Shown piece after piece: positions 22,326-31,217 of a DNA stretch of 31,217 nt; within the stretch, counting starts at the first letter, position 1; each line of letters begins with the position of its first letter. A program made the translations under genes and the position numbers. The notes under the pieces were generated by a model. The model had not been told where the DNA came from and made no database searches. It was given only the letters and a program-made list of their open reading frames with translations. The stretch comes from an uncultured Eubacteriales bacterium (GTDB taxonomy: Bacteria; Bacillota; Clostridia; Oscillospirales; RGIG7773), in contig CAKTDK010000005.1 of the NCBI GenBank assembly GCA_934541205.1, positions 1 to 31,217 of the forward strand, given 5' to 3'.

Positions 22326-22626
22326 ATTTATCCCCTTGAAAATATCAGTTAAACATAAAAAACAATGTTTGTCATGTAAAATTTATACATCTGATTGTTA
22401 TTCTACCATAAAAGTATAAAATATAATAGGGAAATAATATAACAATAAGGTTATTTAACAAAATTGTAACATAAAGATATAACAAATGCACAAAAAAAAC
22501 AAGGTTATTTCTATATTCTAAACGGTAGATATTATATAGAATTTCTGATATATTTATAGTTGGGAGGGGAACGGAGTTTCTCTTTATATAAATAAGCAAA
22601 GATATTTAATTTTAGGGGAGACAGGT
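22326..22626. other. Divergent promoter region between rsmA and the surface-protein pair
   Basis: This AT-rich 301-base spacer has no gene. It must hold the minus-strand promoter of rsmA and the plus-strand promoter of the lipoprotein gene; several TATA-like boxes are present but none pairs with a clear -35. GGGGAG at 22615-22620 is the lipoprotein ribosome site. Confidence 0.5.
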
Positions 22627-25266
22627 ATGAAAAAAATAATAAAAAATTTAATAATGCTCATGCTTGTCATAGGGAGTGTGTTATCTATGATTTTTTTCAG
22701 CGGATGCAACAAAACAGAAAATGTATATTCGGAAAATGAAGAAGTTTTTAATTATAAAGCTTTTTCAAAAAAAGATATCCTGTCAAAAAACAGCATATAT
22801 TCTGTATCCTATCCTGGTGTGTCAAAAAAAGAAACGACGGGAAAAGCATTATGGGATGAAAAAACAGTAAAAAATGATTCTGAAGCGGATTTTTTAACTG
22901 TACATTATAATAGTGATGAAAATTTAAAAGATTTTGTGGAAGATCATTTTTACATAGATATGGCTATTAACAATTCCGGGGTTGTTTCGGGAGCTATGAT
23001 TTCTTTTGTTTCTGAATACAACAGACCTCAGGAAGTTGAATTTTTTGGAAGTCTTGACGGAAATACTTATGAATTTATTTGTGAAGCTTCCAATCCTGAA
23101 GATAACGATTACGTTTTCGGAGCAAATTTTAAAGACGTTAAATATAAAAGTATAAAAGCAGTTATTTATACTGTTGAAGATACAGTTTATGCGGTAGATG
23201 AATTTCAGATAAGAGGAACAAAGGGAGAAGAAGCTTTGCTTGTTTCGAAAGGAAAAAGCTACAGCTTTTCAAAAAATCAGACGGGAACTTTTCCCGATAA
23301 CGGAAAAATTCTTACCGACGGAAATAAAAATACAGAGGATTTTAAAAATGCTGATGTAAATAAGTTTGATCATATAGTATCGGTAGTTCCTATGCTTTCA
23401 GGAATGTCATACGGTCTTGCCGAACAAGTTATCGACCTTGAAAAAACTCAGAATATTACAGCGGTAAACGTACTTGTTTCCACCGGAACATACATAGGAA
23501 GCAATTTGCCTGAATATATTACTTTTTTTGTAAGTGAAGATGGAACAAAATATGAGGAAATCGGAAAAAGCTATATTCAGTACGTTTACGGAAATGAGAC
23601 TGAAAGCTGTAACAGTTATTACACTTATGATTATTATACAAAAAAAGCACGATATGTAAAAATACAATATAAAAGCGATGTAGAAATTTCTCTTGATAGT
23701 GTATGGATTTACGGTTATTCAAAAGAAGTTGTTAAGGAAGCATCGGAAACAGCTGCTTTAAAAACTGCGGCACAGGAAGAAAACCGGCTTGCTTTATATA
23801 ATATAGCTTCTCATGGAAAAATAACCGTTGATTCAAATGAGGCGGATGTTCTTAACGACGGAAAAGCGGGAAACAGCAATAAAGAAGATAATTTTTATTT
23901 AGCGGATGTTTCAAACAAAAGTGAAATTTTGTTTACGGGAGAAAAAATTTATCAGGAAATCTGCGGAATACAGCTTGAAATTCTTGATGAGGGAACAGAG
24001 CCTACGATAGAGGTTTTGGTATCAGAAAACGGAGATGACTACAAGGTAATAGGAGAGGTTCCATACAATATAATTGCCGCAGGCAAAAGATATTACATGG
24101 CCGAATTCGAAAAAACAAAAGCTCAGTATGTAAAACTTATAGTAAAAGGCGAAGGAAGCATAAAAATAGGAGAACTTGCAATATTTAATTCAAAAGTTCA
24201 CAGGCCTACTATTAAAGGCGGTTTTGTCCAGATAACTCCTGCGTCATCACCGTCGGGATATACATCATGGTATTCAAGAAGTCAGTGGGATAAACAGTTT
24301 GCGCTGATGAAACGGTGTCAGATGGAATATGTTATTGTACAGTACGGAGCTTTAAGAGATACAATGCTTTCACTTTATCCGTCGCCGTCTGATGTTAATT
24401 TCTCTTATATGGGAGACAACACTCAGGATATTATAAAAGATATAATGGAAGCAGCAGATAAAGCCGGTATAAAAGTTTATTTGGGCGGAGTTGCAGATTT
24501 AAAGTTCCAGGGAACAATGCTTAAAATGAGTGAGAGCGAAAGCGCAAAATGGACTGAAGAACAAATAGAATATTCAAAGAATATATTTAATGATTTATAT
24601 AAAAGATATGGTTCTTATAAATCCTTTGCAGGTTTTTATCTTGCAGATGAAACTTGCGATACATGGATGGCGCAGCAAAATGGAAGGGGATGGAAAGAGG
24701 CAAGAGATCTTTATTACGGACAATCGGAAATAATAAGAGCTATTTCTCCAGATATAAAAATTATGATTTCTCCCGCAATTTGGAGAGGAAATGATGCGGA
24801 GGATTTCGCGAAAGATATAGTAAATATGCTTAAAGACGGCCCTATGGGGAAACCTGTTGTAGATATAGTTGCGGCTCAGGATTGCCTTGGAAGACAGCCG
24901 ATGACAAACGCGATTTACAGCGAGTTTGAAAAAAGAATTGATGCAATTTCCGCAGCGCTCCGGGAAATAGGGGTAGAATTTTGGAATGACACCGAAATTT
25001 TCAGAAAGACGCTTAAAACAAAGCATATCGATGAAATAATCGAATCTCTTGTGATTGAAAATAAAAATACTTCAACTTCAATCGTTTTTGATATACTGCA
25101 TTATTTTGACCATCAAAAAGGAGGTTATGATAATATAAGGGATTTTGAAAATGATTATGTTGCAAGAGAATATATTAGGTTTTTAGACGATTATAAAAAT
25201 AATATTAAAATAACCCAGAAAATATCGGAAAAAAATTATACTGATAATTTAGAAGGGATTAAATAA
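22627..25266 (+). CDS. Lipoprotein with discoidin-like modules and a DUF4434-like barrel
   Basis: A signal peptide ends in a lipobox FSGC with Cys27 as the lipidation site, so the protein should sit on the outer face of the membrane. Three beta-rich modules (about 50-200, 205-365, 388-522) resemble F5/8 type C (discoidin) carbohydrate-binding folds, each beginning with a metal-site-like DG stretch. Residues 530-855 resemble a DUF4434-type TIM barrel, with likely acidic catalytic positions in LADETCD (D674, E675), AAQDCLG (D752) and FWNDTE (E790). A glycoside hydrolase role is inferred. The next gene is a paralogue with the same module order. DUF4434 is named from memory of the fold and motif pattern, not from a search. 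Confidence 0.75.
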   Translation: MKKIIKNLIMLMLVIGSVLSMIFFSGCNKTENVYSENEEVFNYKAFSKKDILSKNSIYSVSYPGVSKKETTGKALWDEKTVKNDSEADFLTVHYNSDENLKDFVEDHFYIDMAINNSGVVSGAMISFVSEYNRPQEVEFFGSLDGNTYEFICEASNPEDNDYVFGANFKDVKYKSIKAVIYTVEDTVYAVDEFQIRGTKGEEALLVSKGKSYSFSKNQTGTFPDNGKILTDGNKNTEDFKNADVNKFDHIVSVVPMLSGMSYGLAEQVIDLEKTQNITAVNVLVSTGTYIGSNLPEYITFFVSEDGTKYEEIGKSYIQYVYGNETESCNSYYTYDYYTKKARYVKIQYKSDVEISLDSVWIYGYSKEVVKEASETAALKTAAQEENRLALYNIASHGKITVDSNEADVLNDGKAGNSNKEDNFYLADVSNKSEILFTGEKIYQEICGIQLEILDEGTEPTIEVLVSENGDDYKVIGEVPYNIIAAGKRYYMAEFEKTKAQYVKLIVKGEGSIKIGELAIFNSKVHRPTIKGGFVQITPASSPSGYTSWYSRSQWDKQFALMKRCQMEYVIVQYGALRDTMLSLYPSPSDVNFSYMGDNTQDIIKDIMEAADKAGIKVYLGGVADLKFQGTMLKMSESESAKWTEEQIEYSKNIFNDLYKRYGSYKSFAGFYLADETCDTWMAQQNGRGWKEARDLYYGQSEIIRAISPDIKIMISPAIWRGNDAEDFAKDIVNMLKDGPMGKPVVDIVAAQDCLGRQPMTNAIYSEFEKRIDAISAALREIGVEFWNDTEIFRKTLKTKHIDEIIESLVIENKNTSTSIVFDILHYFDHQKGGYDNIRDFENDYVAREYIRFLDDYKNNIKITQKISEKNYTDNLEGIK

Positions 25267-25312
25267 GTTAAAAAAAAGATATAAAAACAAAGAAAGAAGG
25301 TAACAAAAGAAA

Positions 25313-28300
25313 ATGAAGAGAGTTTTATCCTTTATTTTAATGTTTGCTATGATACTTTCCTGTTTTGGGGGAATTAGTATAAGCACTTATGCAGCGCAGA
25401 CAGAGCAAAGACTTAATCTTAACACAAGATATGCTTATTCTTATCCGGGAATAAAAGCGGTTTCAGGTGACGATACCGGTACTGTTTTGACTGACGGAAA
25501 AACAGATACTTCTTCTGTTTTTACTGTACAGAATGAAACATTGACTACAGGGTCCTGGAATGACCAGAAGAACATTGATTTGTTTATAGAGGGAAAAGAT
25601 CCTCATTATTATGTTCAAAATGATTTTGGATTTGTAAGCAAAGTAAACAGAGTTGAACTTAATTTCAATACAAATTCAGAAGCAGTTCTTCCCACAAGCG
25701 TTGATGTTTATATCTCTAACGACGGATATAATTATTACATCTATCCTTCACAAAAAACTGAAATTACATCAAAAAACGGAAGTTCTGTATATACGGTTAC
25801 TTTTAACGAAGAAGTAAAAGCAAAAGGCGTAAAAGTCTTTGTTTATACTCCCAGCGGAACAAAAGTATCTATGAGTGAACTTAGCGTTTACGGTATCCCT
25901 AATGAAAACGAAAGAATTCTCGTTTCAAAGGGAGCTTCTTATGAATGGACAGGCATTGATATTGGTGGTTTCGGAACTGATGCGGATAATACCCTTTTGA
26001 CTGACGGGTATATTGCAGGACTTAATGAAACAAATCAGTTTATCGGCATGGGACCGTCAAAAACAGATGACGTTTCAAGTTCGTCTGTAAGTGAAATTGA
26101 TGTTGATTTGAAAGAAATAAAGAATGTCAGCGACGTAGGATTTTTAGCTTTTTCAAACGGCTCTGTGGCAATTCCCGACTATATTACTGTAAGATATTCT
26201 GCAGACGGAATTTCCTACTATGATTTGGGACAAAGCTATCAGATGGGTCAGTGGGGATATGGAAATACTTTTACTCAGTATTCTGTTATGAGAAATCATA
26301 CTGTAAAAGCGCGTTATCTGAAAATTCTTATAAGAGGAAGCGCTGTAATTTCCGAGATTGAGGTTTACGGAAGCAAAAATGCGATTGCTGAAATGGATTA
26401 CGGCTTTGAAGATAAAAATGAAGTTACAGGCCATACTAATGTTGCTGAAAATGCAGTGATTACAGTAAATGACAAAGAAGTAAAGACTTTGGCAGACCTT
26501 GATTATACAAATACTTATTCAGAGCTTACAAAAAATACAACCAATACGATAGTGGTTGATTTACCGGAAGCAAAAGAAAATGTTAATGGAGTTATGCTTT
26601 ATTTTCAGGAAACAGCTCTTATGGGAATTCCTGAAAATGTGGAGACTTATGTTTCGGAAAATGGTACCGATTATGTGAAAGTAAAATCTGAATTTTCAAC
26701 CCATAAAACATCTGATAAAGTTGTTTACAGACAATATTTTGATAATAGAAAAGCAAAAAAAGTAAAGTTTGTTATAGATGCAAATTATTCAAAGAAGACC
26801 CGCTTGCTTGAAATCGGAGTATATGCGGACCAGCCTCAGCTCCCCTTGTTCAGAGGCGGATTTTTCCAGATGCATACTACTAATTATAACAGTGAAATAG
26901 CAGTTATAAAAAATTCCGAATATATGTGGTATTTGCAGCTTAAAGGAATGAAAGAAGCTGGAATGGATTATGTTGTAATGCAGTACGGCGCAGATTTTAC
27001 AAATAAAAGAACAGCGTTTAATTCTCCCAGACTTTTTGCAAAAGGATATAGCCTTGGATACGGATACGGAAGTAAAGACCCGTATACAACAATTCTTGAA
27101 GCCGCTAAAAAGCTTGGAATGAAAGTATATCTTGGTTCAATCTATACTTACGGAAGCTTTGACGCTATTATGGAAGCAGGCGGACTTGATCATATCAAAG
27201 ACGTTGTTGCCGACGGACTTGATTTGATACGCGACATGTATGATAATTACAGCCATTATGAATCTTTTGCAGGATATTATATAGCTGACGAAACCTGTGA
27301 CGCATGGCTTAACAGAACAGGTGGTCTAAATCTTTACAGAAGTCTTTATCTTCCTCAGTCAAATTTAATACGTGAACTTGATCCTGAAAGAAAGATAATG
27401 ATTTCTCCCGCTATTTGGAGATCGGGAACTTATGCAAAAGGTGAAGAAAATCTTTATCAGCTTATAAAACCGGAAGAAGAAGGAGGACGTCCTGTAGTTG
27501 ACATAGTTGCGGCACAGGATTGTCTTGGAAGAGAAGATTCTCTTGCAGTTTCTGACAGTGCGTACAAAAGCTATGAAAATTATGCGCAGGCTTGGGCAAA
27601 AGGCGTTAGAAGAGCCGGAGCTCAGTTCTGGCAGGATGCTGAAGTTTTTGAAATAACTTATCAGTCCAAAAGATATGCCGATGATTTGGATTCAATGGAA
27701 ATGCAAAGTAAATATACAAACGGTATAATAGTATTTGATATTCCGCATTATTTGTCGGAAGTTTCTCAGGGGGCAATAAATTCATGGAAGAGATTTGATA
27801 TTTCTTCAATACTTGCAAATTATTCAAAACGTTATTATACACAGTATAAAGAACTTGACAGAGTAGGAAGAGACTGTACCCCGGTAAAACCATACAAAAT
27901 GAAATTTACAAATTACGGTTTAAGCTATGAAGAAGGAGAAATGCCTGGTTACGCTACAGGTAAAATAAATAAAGTAGAAAACTTTGAACTTACTTCTCCT
28001 ATAAATTATAATACTTATAATGCTTTTAAAGACCTTAAAGGCGGCAAAGGCAGATATACGCTTATGTGGGATGATGAAAATCTTTACATAGCAGTAAAGA
28101 CAAACGATACCACAGATAATGCTTTTGCTTCGGCTTCTGATTGGTATACGGCGGAAGGCGACCTTTTGCAGATTTGGTTTTCACCGTCAGGAACAGCTTT
28201 TAAAGGTGATAATATTTCAAATACTAAAAACGGTATAAGACTTACTGTAACAAGACTTGCAAATGATAACTGGGTTGCAAAAATACAGGATGCCGGAGTA

Positions 28301-29461
28301 AATATTGGAAATTTAAATGAAACAAACCATGAGATGAGGATTTCTAAGGATAAAAACGGCGGAGTAGAAATAAGTCTTGCTCTTTCATGGGATAAGCTAT
28401 TTAATATAACAACTCCCGTAATAGGGGATAAAGTAAATTATAAAATACAGTATGTTGATAACGGTTTATGGTCTTCAAGCGACGGAAATTTTGGAGATAA
28501 TGTAGCTAATATAGAAGCTCTTGACGGAATATATCCTCATTATGACGAGCTTCCGGTAGTAACTGATGAAGAGCCTACGGAAGAACCTGAACCCACTGAA
28601 GAGGTTATAGATGTTGTAAAAAATGATAACATTCAAGAAACTTCTCCGGAAAAAGAAAGAATTTATGTAACTCCTAAAGAAGATGCAAAATCGGTAGATA
28701 TAAAACTTGATACGGACAGAAAGTATACACTTTATGCCGATAAAGAGTGCAAAAAAGAAATAACTAAGGATATTTCTTTGGCAGAGCAGATTACAAAAAT
28801 CTATGCTGAGCTTGACAATGACAGAATGATAGAAATAATCATTGAAAGAGCGCCTCTTGAAGTAACGTTTAACGACGTTGATGAAAACGCATGGTATTAT
28901 CCGTATCTTGATAAGATTAAGTCAAAGGGATTTGTAAAAGGTCAGAATTATAATGAGACCGATAAGACGGCAGATTTCTATCCGGGAGAAAATGCTACGC
29001 GTATTGATGCCGCTATATTTGTTTTAAGAATGATAGGCATTGATTCTACACAGTTTTCTGATGTTGAAATAAACTTCTCAGACTATGATGCCAACGCGGC
29101 TGAAAATTCTTGGAGTGTAAATTATATTAAAGCTGCTTATTATTTAGGTCTTATAAAAGGCTATGAAGAAGACGGAGTTTTAAAGCTTAAAGGCAAAAAC
29201 CCGATTTCAAGAGCGGAATTCTTTGCACTGTTTGCAAGAGTTGCTATGAAAGATTACGACGGATCTGATTTTTCAAACGTAACTTTTGATAAATATCAAG
29301 ATAAAGAAGATATTGAAGAAGTCGCATCCTGGTGCGGAAAAGAACTTAAGTTTCTTATTCATACTGGAATGCTTGAAGGAAATGACGAAAATAAACTTCT
29401 TCCCAAAGCAACAATAAAACGTCAGGAAATTGTAAAGCTTATAGCTGTTTATACTGATTAA
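25313..29461 (+). CDS. S-layer-anchored paralogue: discoidin-like modules, DUF4434-like barrel, CBM9-like and SLH domains
   Basis: The 1382 residues start with a signal peptide (cleavage near TYA-AQ, about 27). Three discoidin-like modules (35-195, 205-355, 372-505) and a barrel (513-850) follow, with ADETCD (658-663), AAQDCLG (733-739) and FWQDAE (772-777) matching the preceding lipoprotein. Residues about 880-1075 resemble a CBM9/DOMON-like binding domain (WDDENLYIAVKTND). A Glu/Pro/Thr linker (TEEPEPTEE, 1089-1097) leads to three SLH repeats (about 1185-1245, 1250-1312, 1318-1380) that should tether it to cell-wall polymers. Ribosome site AAGAAGG lies 10 bases before the ATG. Both genes are probably one operon (46-base gap). 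The substrate is unknown. Confidence 0.78.
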   Translation: MKRVLSFILMFAMILSCFGGISISTYAAQTEQRLNLNTRYAYSYPGIKAVSGDDTGTVLTDGKTDTSSVFTVQNETLTTGSWNDQKNIDLFIEGKDPHYYVQNDFGFVSKVNRVELNFNTNSEAVLPTSVDVYISNDGYNYYIYPSQKTEITSKNGSSVYTVTFNEEVKAKGVKVFVYTPSGTKVSMSELSVYGIPNENERILVSKGASYEWTGIDIGGFGTDADNTLLTDGYIAGLNETNQFIGMGPSKTDDVSSSSVSEIDVDLKEIKNVSDVGFLAFSNGSVAIPDYITVRYSADGISYYDLGQSYQMGQWGYGNTFTQYSVMRNHTVKARYLKILIRGSAVISEIEVYGSKNAIAEMDYGFEDKNEVTGHTNVAENAVITVNDKEVKTLADLDYTNTYSELTKNTTNTIVVDLPEAKENVNGVMLYFQETALMGIPENVETYVSENGTDYVKVKSEFSTHKTSDKVVYRQYFDNRKAKKVKFVIDANYSKKTRLLEIGVYADQPQLPLFRGGFFQMHTTNYNSEIAVIKNSEYMWYLQLKGMKEAGMDYVVMQYGADFTNKRTAFNSPRLFAKGYSLGYGYGSKDPYTTILEAAKKLGMKVYLGSIYTYGSFDAIMEAGGLDHIKDVVADGLDLIRDMYDNYSHYESFAGYYIADETCDAWLNRTGGLNLYRSLYLPQSNLIRELDPERKIMISPAIWRSGTYAKGEENLYQLIKPEEEGGRPVVDIVAAQDCLGREDSLAVSDSAYKSYENYAQAWAKGVRRAGAQFWQDAEVFEITYQSKRYADDLDSMEMQSKYTNGIIVFDIPHYLSEVSQGAINSWKRFDISSILANYSKRYYTQYKELDRVGRDCTPVKPYKMKFTNYGLSYEEGEMPGYATGKINKVENFELTSPINYNTYNAFKDLKGGKGRYTLMWDDENLYIAVKTNDTTDNAFASASDWYTAEGDLLQIWFSPSGTAFKGDNISNTKNGIRLTVTRLANDNWVAKIQDAGVNIGNLNETNHEMRISKDKNGGVEISLALSWDKLFNITTPVIGDKVNYKIQYVDNGLWSSSDGNFGDNVANIEALDGIYPHYDELPVVTDEEPTEEPEPTEEVIDVVKNDNIQETSPEKERIYVTPKEDAKSVDIKLDTDRKYTLYADKECKKEITKDISLAEQITKIYAELDNDRMIEIIIERAPLEVTFNDVDENAWYYPYLDKIKSKGFVKGQNYNETDKTADFYPGENATRIDAAIFVLRMIGIDSTQFSDVEINFSDYDANAAENSWSVNYIKAAYYLGLIKGYEEDGVLKLKGKNPISRAEFFALFARVAMKDYDGSDFSNVTFDKYQDKEDIEEVASWCGKELKFLIHTGMLEGNDENKLLPKATIKRQEIVKLIAVYTD

Positions 29462-29475
29462 AATACAGACTAAAT

Positions 29476-29508
29476 AAAACTGCTGCAGATTATCTGCAGC
29501 AGTTTTTG
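29476..29508 (+). terminator. Intrinsic terminator after the SLH-protein gene
   Basis: AAACTGCTGCAGAT pairs with ATCTGCAGCAGTTT and runs into a T-run. Confidence 0.93.
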
Positions 29509-29518
29509 TTATATTGAA

Positions 29519-29550
29519 GAAACAGCCGTAAAATTACGGCTGTTTCTTTC
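29519..29550. terminator. Second tandem terminator hairpin
   Basis: GAAACAGCCGTAA (29519-29531) pairs with TTACGGCTGTTTC (29534-29546), followed by TTTCT. It lies 13 bases after the first terminator and may back it up. Confidence 0.75.
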
Positions 29551-29622
29551 TCTATAAAAAATATTAAACTGATTTGATTTTAAAAATTTATATAATATAA
29601 TTTAAGCCTTTTTATAAAATAC

Positions 29623-29651
29623 TGTCAAAATTATTTTTATCTTCATATAAT
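29623..29651 (+). promoter_or_regulatory. Probable promoter for the DUF11 gene
   Basis: TATAAT (29646-29651) is perfect; the -35 TGTCAA (29623-29628) is poor, with a 17-base spacer. Confidence 0.5.
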
Positions 29652-29699
29652 AACAGTAGAGTAAACTTTGTATAAAAAAGAGTTGTAGGAGGCTAAACT

Positions 29700-30554
29700 A
29701 TGGCAATTTTTACAAACCGGGCAACCTTATCATATAATAATACGGTAACAAATTCAAATATTGCAACAGGAGAATTGCTGGAGGTTTTATCTGCAACAAA
29801 AACTGCGGTAATGAACGGCTATGTCCAAAATGATGATATAACTTATATTATCAGTATTACAAATACGGGAACAACAGCATTTACAGACCTTTCAATATCA
29901 GATAACTTAGGAGCATATTCTTTTGGAACAGGTATGCTTTATCCTTTGACTTATACTTCTGATTCGATAAGATATTATGTAAATGGAATATTGCAGACAG
30001 CCTCTGTCATAACGGAAACACAGCCTCTTGTAATTACAGGAATAAATATTCCCTCAGACGGAAATGCAATTATTGTTTATGAAGCAAGAACAAATCAGTA
30101 TGCGCCGTTAGGAATAAATGACAGTATAACAAATGAGGCTATTATTATTGGAGAAGGTTTGTCAACGGCCGTAACGGTAAGTGAAACTGTCAATACAGAA
30201 AACAGGGCAGAATTAACGATAACAAAAGCAATTACCCCCACAGCAATCACTGAAAAAGGACAAATGACCTATAATTTTATTATTCAGAATTCAGGAAATA
30301 CTGCTGCAGATGTTATTGATAATGTATTTATAACAGATACTTTTGATCCGATATTAAGTAATCTATCCGTTGAATTTAACAGTACTGTCTGGACGGAGCA
30401 GACAAATTACATTTATGATGAAATTACGGGAGTATTTTCAACAGTACAAGGACAAATAACCGTTCCTGCTGCAACTTATCATAGAGATACAGATAATGGA
30501 AATTGGATTATAAATCCTGGAGTAAGTATACTGACAGTTACCGGAACTATTTAA
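29700..30554 (+). CDS. DUF11 repeat protein without signal peptide
   Basis: The 284 residues hold two DUF11-type beta-sandwich repeats, with ITYIISITNTGTTAFTDLSI (about 49-68) and AELTITKAI...MTYNFIIQNSGNTAADVIDN as their cores. Such domains form stalks in surface proteins, but this one begins directly MAIFTNRATLSYNN with no signal sequence, a form I recall from spore-forming Clostridia. Ribosome site TAGGAGG lies seven bases before the ATG. Role unknown; export by an unusual route or a spore or cytoplasmic location are possibilities. Confidence 0.82.
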   Translation: MAIFTNRATLSYNNTVTNSNIATGELLEVLSATKTAVMNGYVQNDDITYIISITNTGTTAFTDLSISDNLGAYSFGTGMLYPLTYTSDSIRYYVNGILQTASVITETQPLVITGINIPSDGNAIIVYEARTNQYAPLGINDSITNEAIIIGEGLSTAVTVSETVNTENRAELTITKAITPTAITEKGQMTYNFIIQNSGNTAADVIDNVFITDTFDPILSNLSVEFNSTVWTEQTNYIYDEITGVFSTVQGQITVPAATYHRDTDNGNWIINPGVSILTVTGTI

Positions 30555-30573
30555 TTGTAGGATAAGATTTATA

Positions 30574-30602
30574 CAGGTGTTTTACAATATGTAAAACACC
30601 TG
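30574..30602. terminator. Inverted repeat between convergent genes
   Basis: CAGGTGTTTTAC (30574-30585) pairs with GTAAAACACCTG (30591-30602). T-runs are weak on both sides, but its place between convergent stops suggests a shared terminator. Confidence 0.65.
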
Positions 30603-30609
30603 ATATATA

Positions 30610-30816
30610 TTACTTTTTGTTAACAGGGAATCTGTAAAAACAGTCTTGACATATTGCTATTTTTTGATTTTTAAATTTTGTCTTTTTAAAAGGCAGATGT
30701 TTAAAAGAAAACGCAGAAAAAATTTTTTGTAAAAATAAAAAAGATTTATTTTTAGTTTTTACAGTTACCTGTACTATTGTTATAATATTGCTGCCGTTGC
30801 ATTTTGGACAAGTCAT
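30610..30816 (-). CDS. Small zinc-ribbon protein
   Basis: The 68 residues contain CPKC (Cys3, Cys6) and CQDC (Cys56, Cys59) flanking a basic central stretch, a split zinc ribbon seen in small uncharacterised Clostridia proteins. GGAAGG lies about 11 bases before the ATG. Function unknown. Confidence 0.6.
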   Translation of the reverse strand: MTCPKCNGSNIITIVQVTVKTKNKSFLFLQKIFSAFSFKHLPFKKTKFKNQKIAICQDCFYRFPVNKK

Positions 30817-31217
30817 ATTATCAAAACCTTCCGAAAGTTTTCTTATTATGGCGAACAGAAAATTTATTTTAAAGTATTTTTTGAGAATATTATATTAATT
30901 GTTATTCTGAAAAATACTTATTTACTGCCAAATGTTATTGAACGTTGATATTTTGATGTAGATTATGACACGGAAGAAATATTTCAAGAATTATTTTTGT
31001 TTTAAATGTTGCTAAAGGAATTTATTCATTTAAAATTTCTAAGAGTTGACAGTAAATTTTTTATCTATAAATTTGTGTTAAAAAGCAAAAATAAAGTTTT
31101 ATATAAAAATATGTAACTATCTACGAAATTATCTCGTTAGGTTTAGAAGAAATAAAGCATCAATATCGGGTAAGACGTATTGACGATGGTAAATGTTATT
31201 TAATTAAAAAGTAAATT
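30817..31217. other. AT-rich window end with coding debris
   Basis: No intact gene is visible in these 401 bases. Two fragments with coding character are present (30942-31010 and 31107-31214), described separately. Confidence 0.5.
31107..31214 (+). pseudogene. Possible C-terminal gene remnant
   Basis: After TAA at 31104-31106 the frame runs without a start codon through YEIISLGLEEIKHQYRVRR and IDDGKCYLIKK to TAA at 31212-31214. Amino-acid composition looks natural. Just upstream, YFDVDYDTEEIFQELFLF is followed by a stop near 31005. Both may be pieces of one decayed gene. Not recognised. Confidence 0.3.

Noticed and set aside
22372..22599. 75-codon minus-strand hydrophobic frame upstream of rsmA
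   Set aside because: Lies in AT-rich promoter sequence, has no ribosome site, and its composition (Ile/Leu/Tyr) is what translated A/T-rich DNA gives.

Overview
This window is the replication-origin neighbourhood of a low-GC Clostridia-type Bacillota chromosome. It carries the block dnaN-dnaA (minus strand) diverging from rpmH-rnpA-yidD-yidC-jag (plus strand), with DnaA boxes between dnaA and dnaN and parS sites beside noc/parA/parB. The Bacillota assignment rests on the gene order, single-chain GlyRS, AGGAGG-type ribosome sites, TG-extended -10 promoters, a lipoprotein and an SLH-anchored surface protein. No rRNA, tRNA, CRISPR or intact transposon was seen.

Layout. 1-2434: dnaN (cut by the window edge), the oriC spacer and dnaA. 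2435-2844: back-to-back dnaA and rpmH promoters with structured leaders. 2845-6908: rpmH, rnpA, yidD, yidC, jag (khpB) and glyQS. The usual mnmE-mnmG-rsmG genes are missing between jag and noc. 6950-8990: an AT-rich insertion-like zone with an orphan gene start, an ECF sigma/anti-sigma pair, a VOC-family gene remnant and a repeat fragment. 8989-11948: noc, parS sites, parA, and a parB split by an in-frame TAA. 12075-14868: a coiled-coil membrane protein, serS, and an acetyl-xylan-esterase-like gene with an in-frame TAA at codon 10. 14869-16382: 1.5 kb with no long gene. It holds repeat elements and two small-RNA candidates that share a CCUUCUU heptaloop on different stems, each with its own minus-strand promoter. 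16383-19435: a BspA-like fragment, a MIF-family tautomerase + CpXC pair, and a ComM/YifB ATPase. 19551-22325: GTP-type PEP carboxykinase and rsmA. 22627-29461: two tandem paralogous surface proteins (discoidin-like modules plus a DUF4434-like barrel), one a lipoprotein and one S-layer-anchored. 29700-31217: a DUF11 protein, a small zinc-ribbon protein and coding debris.

The left part is housekeeping: replication initiation, ribosome and RNase P, membrane insertion, segregation and tRNA charging. The right part is surface and accessory functions, probably glycan use. The most unusual items are the paired small-RNA candidates (15125-15663), the two genes interrupted by single in-frame stops, the duplicated hairpin in the dnaA leader, the parS/promoter/terminator arrangement before parA, and the paralogous glycan-binding pair.
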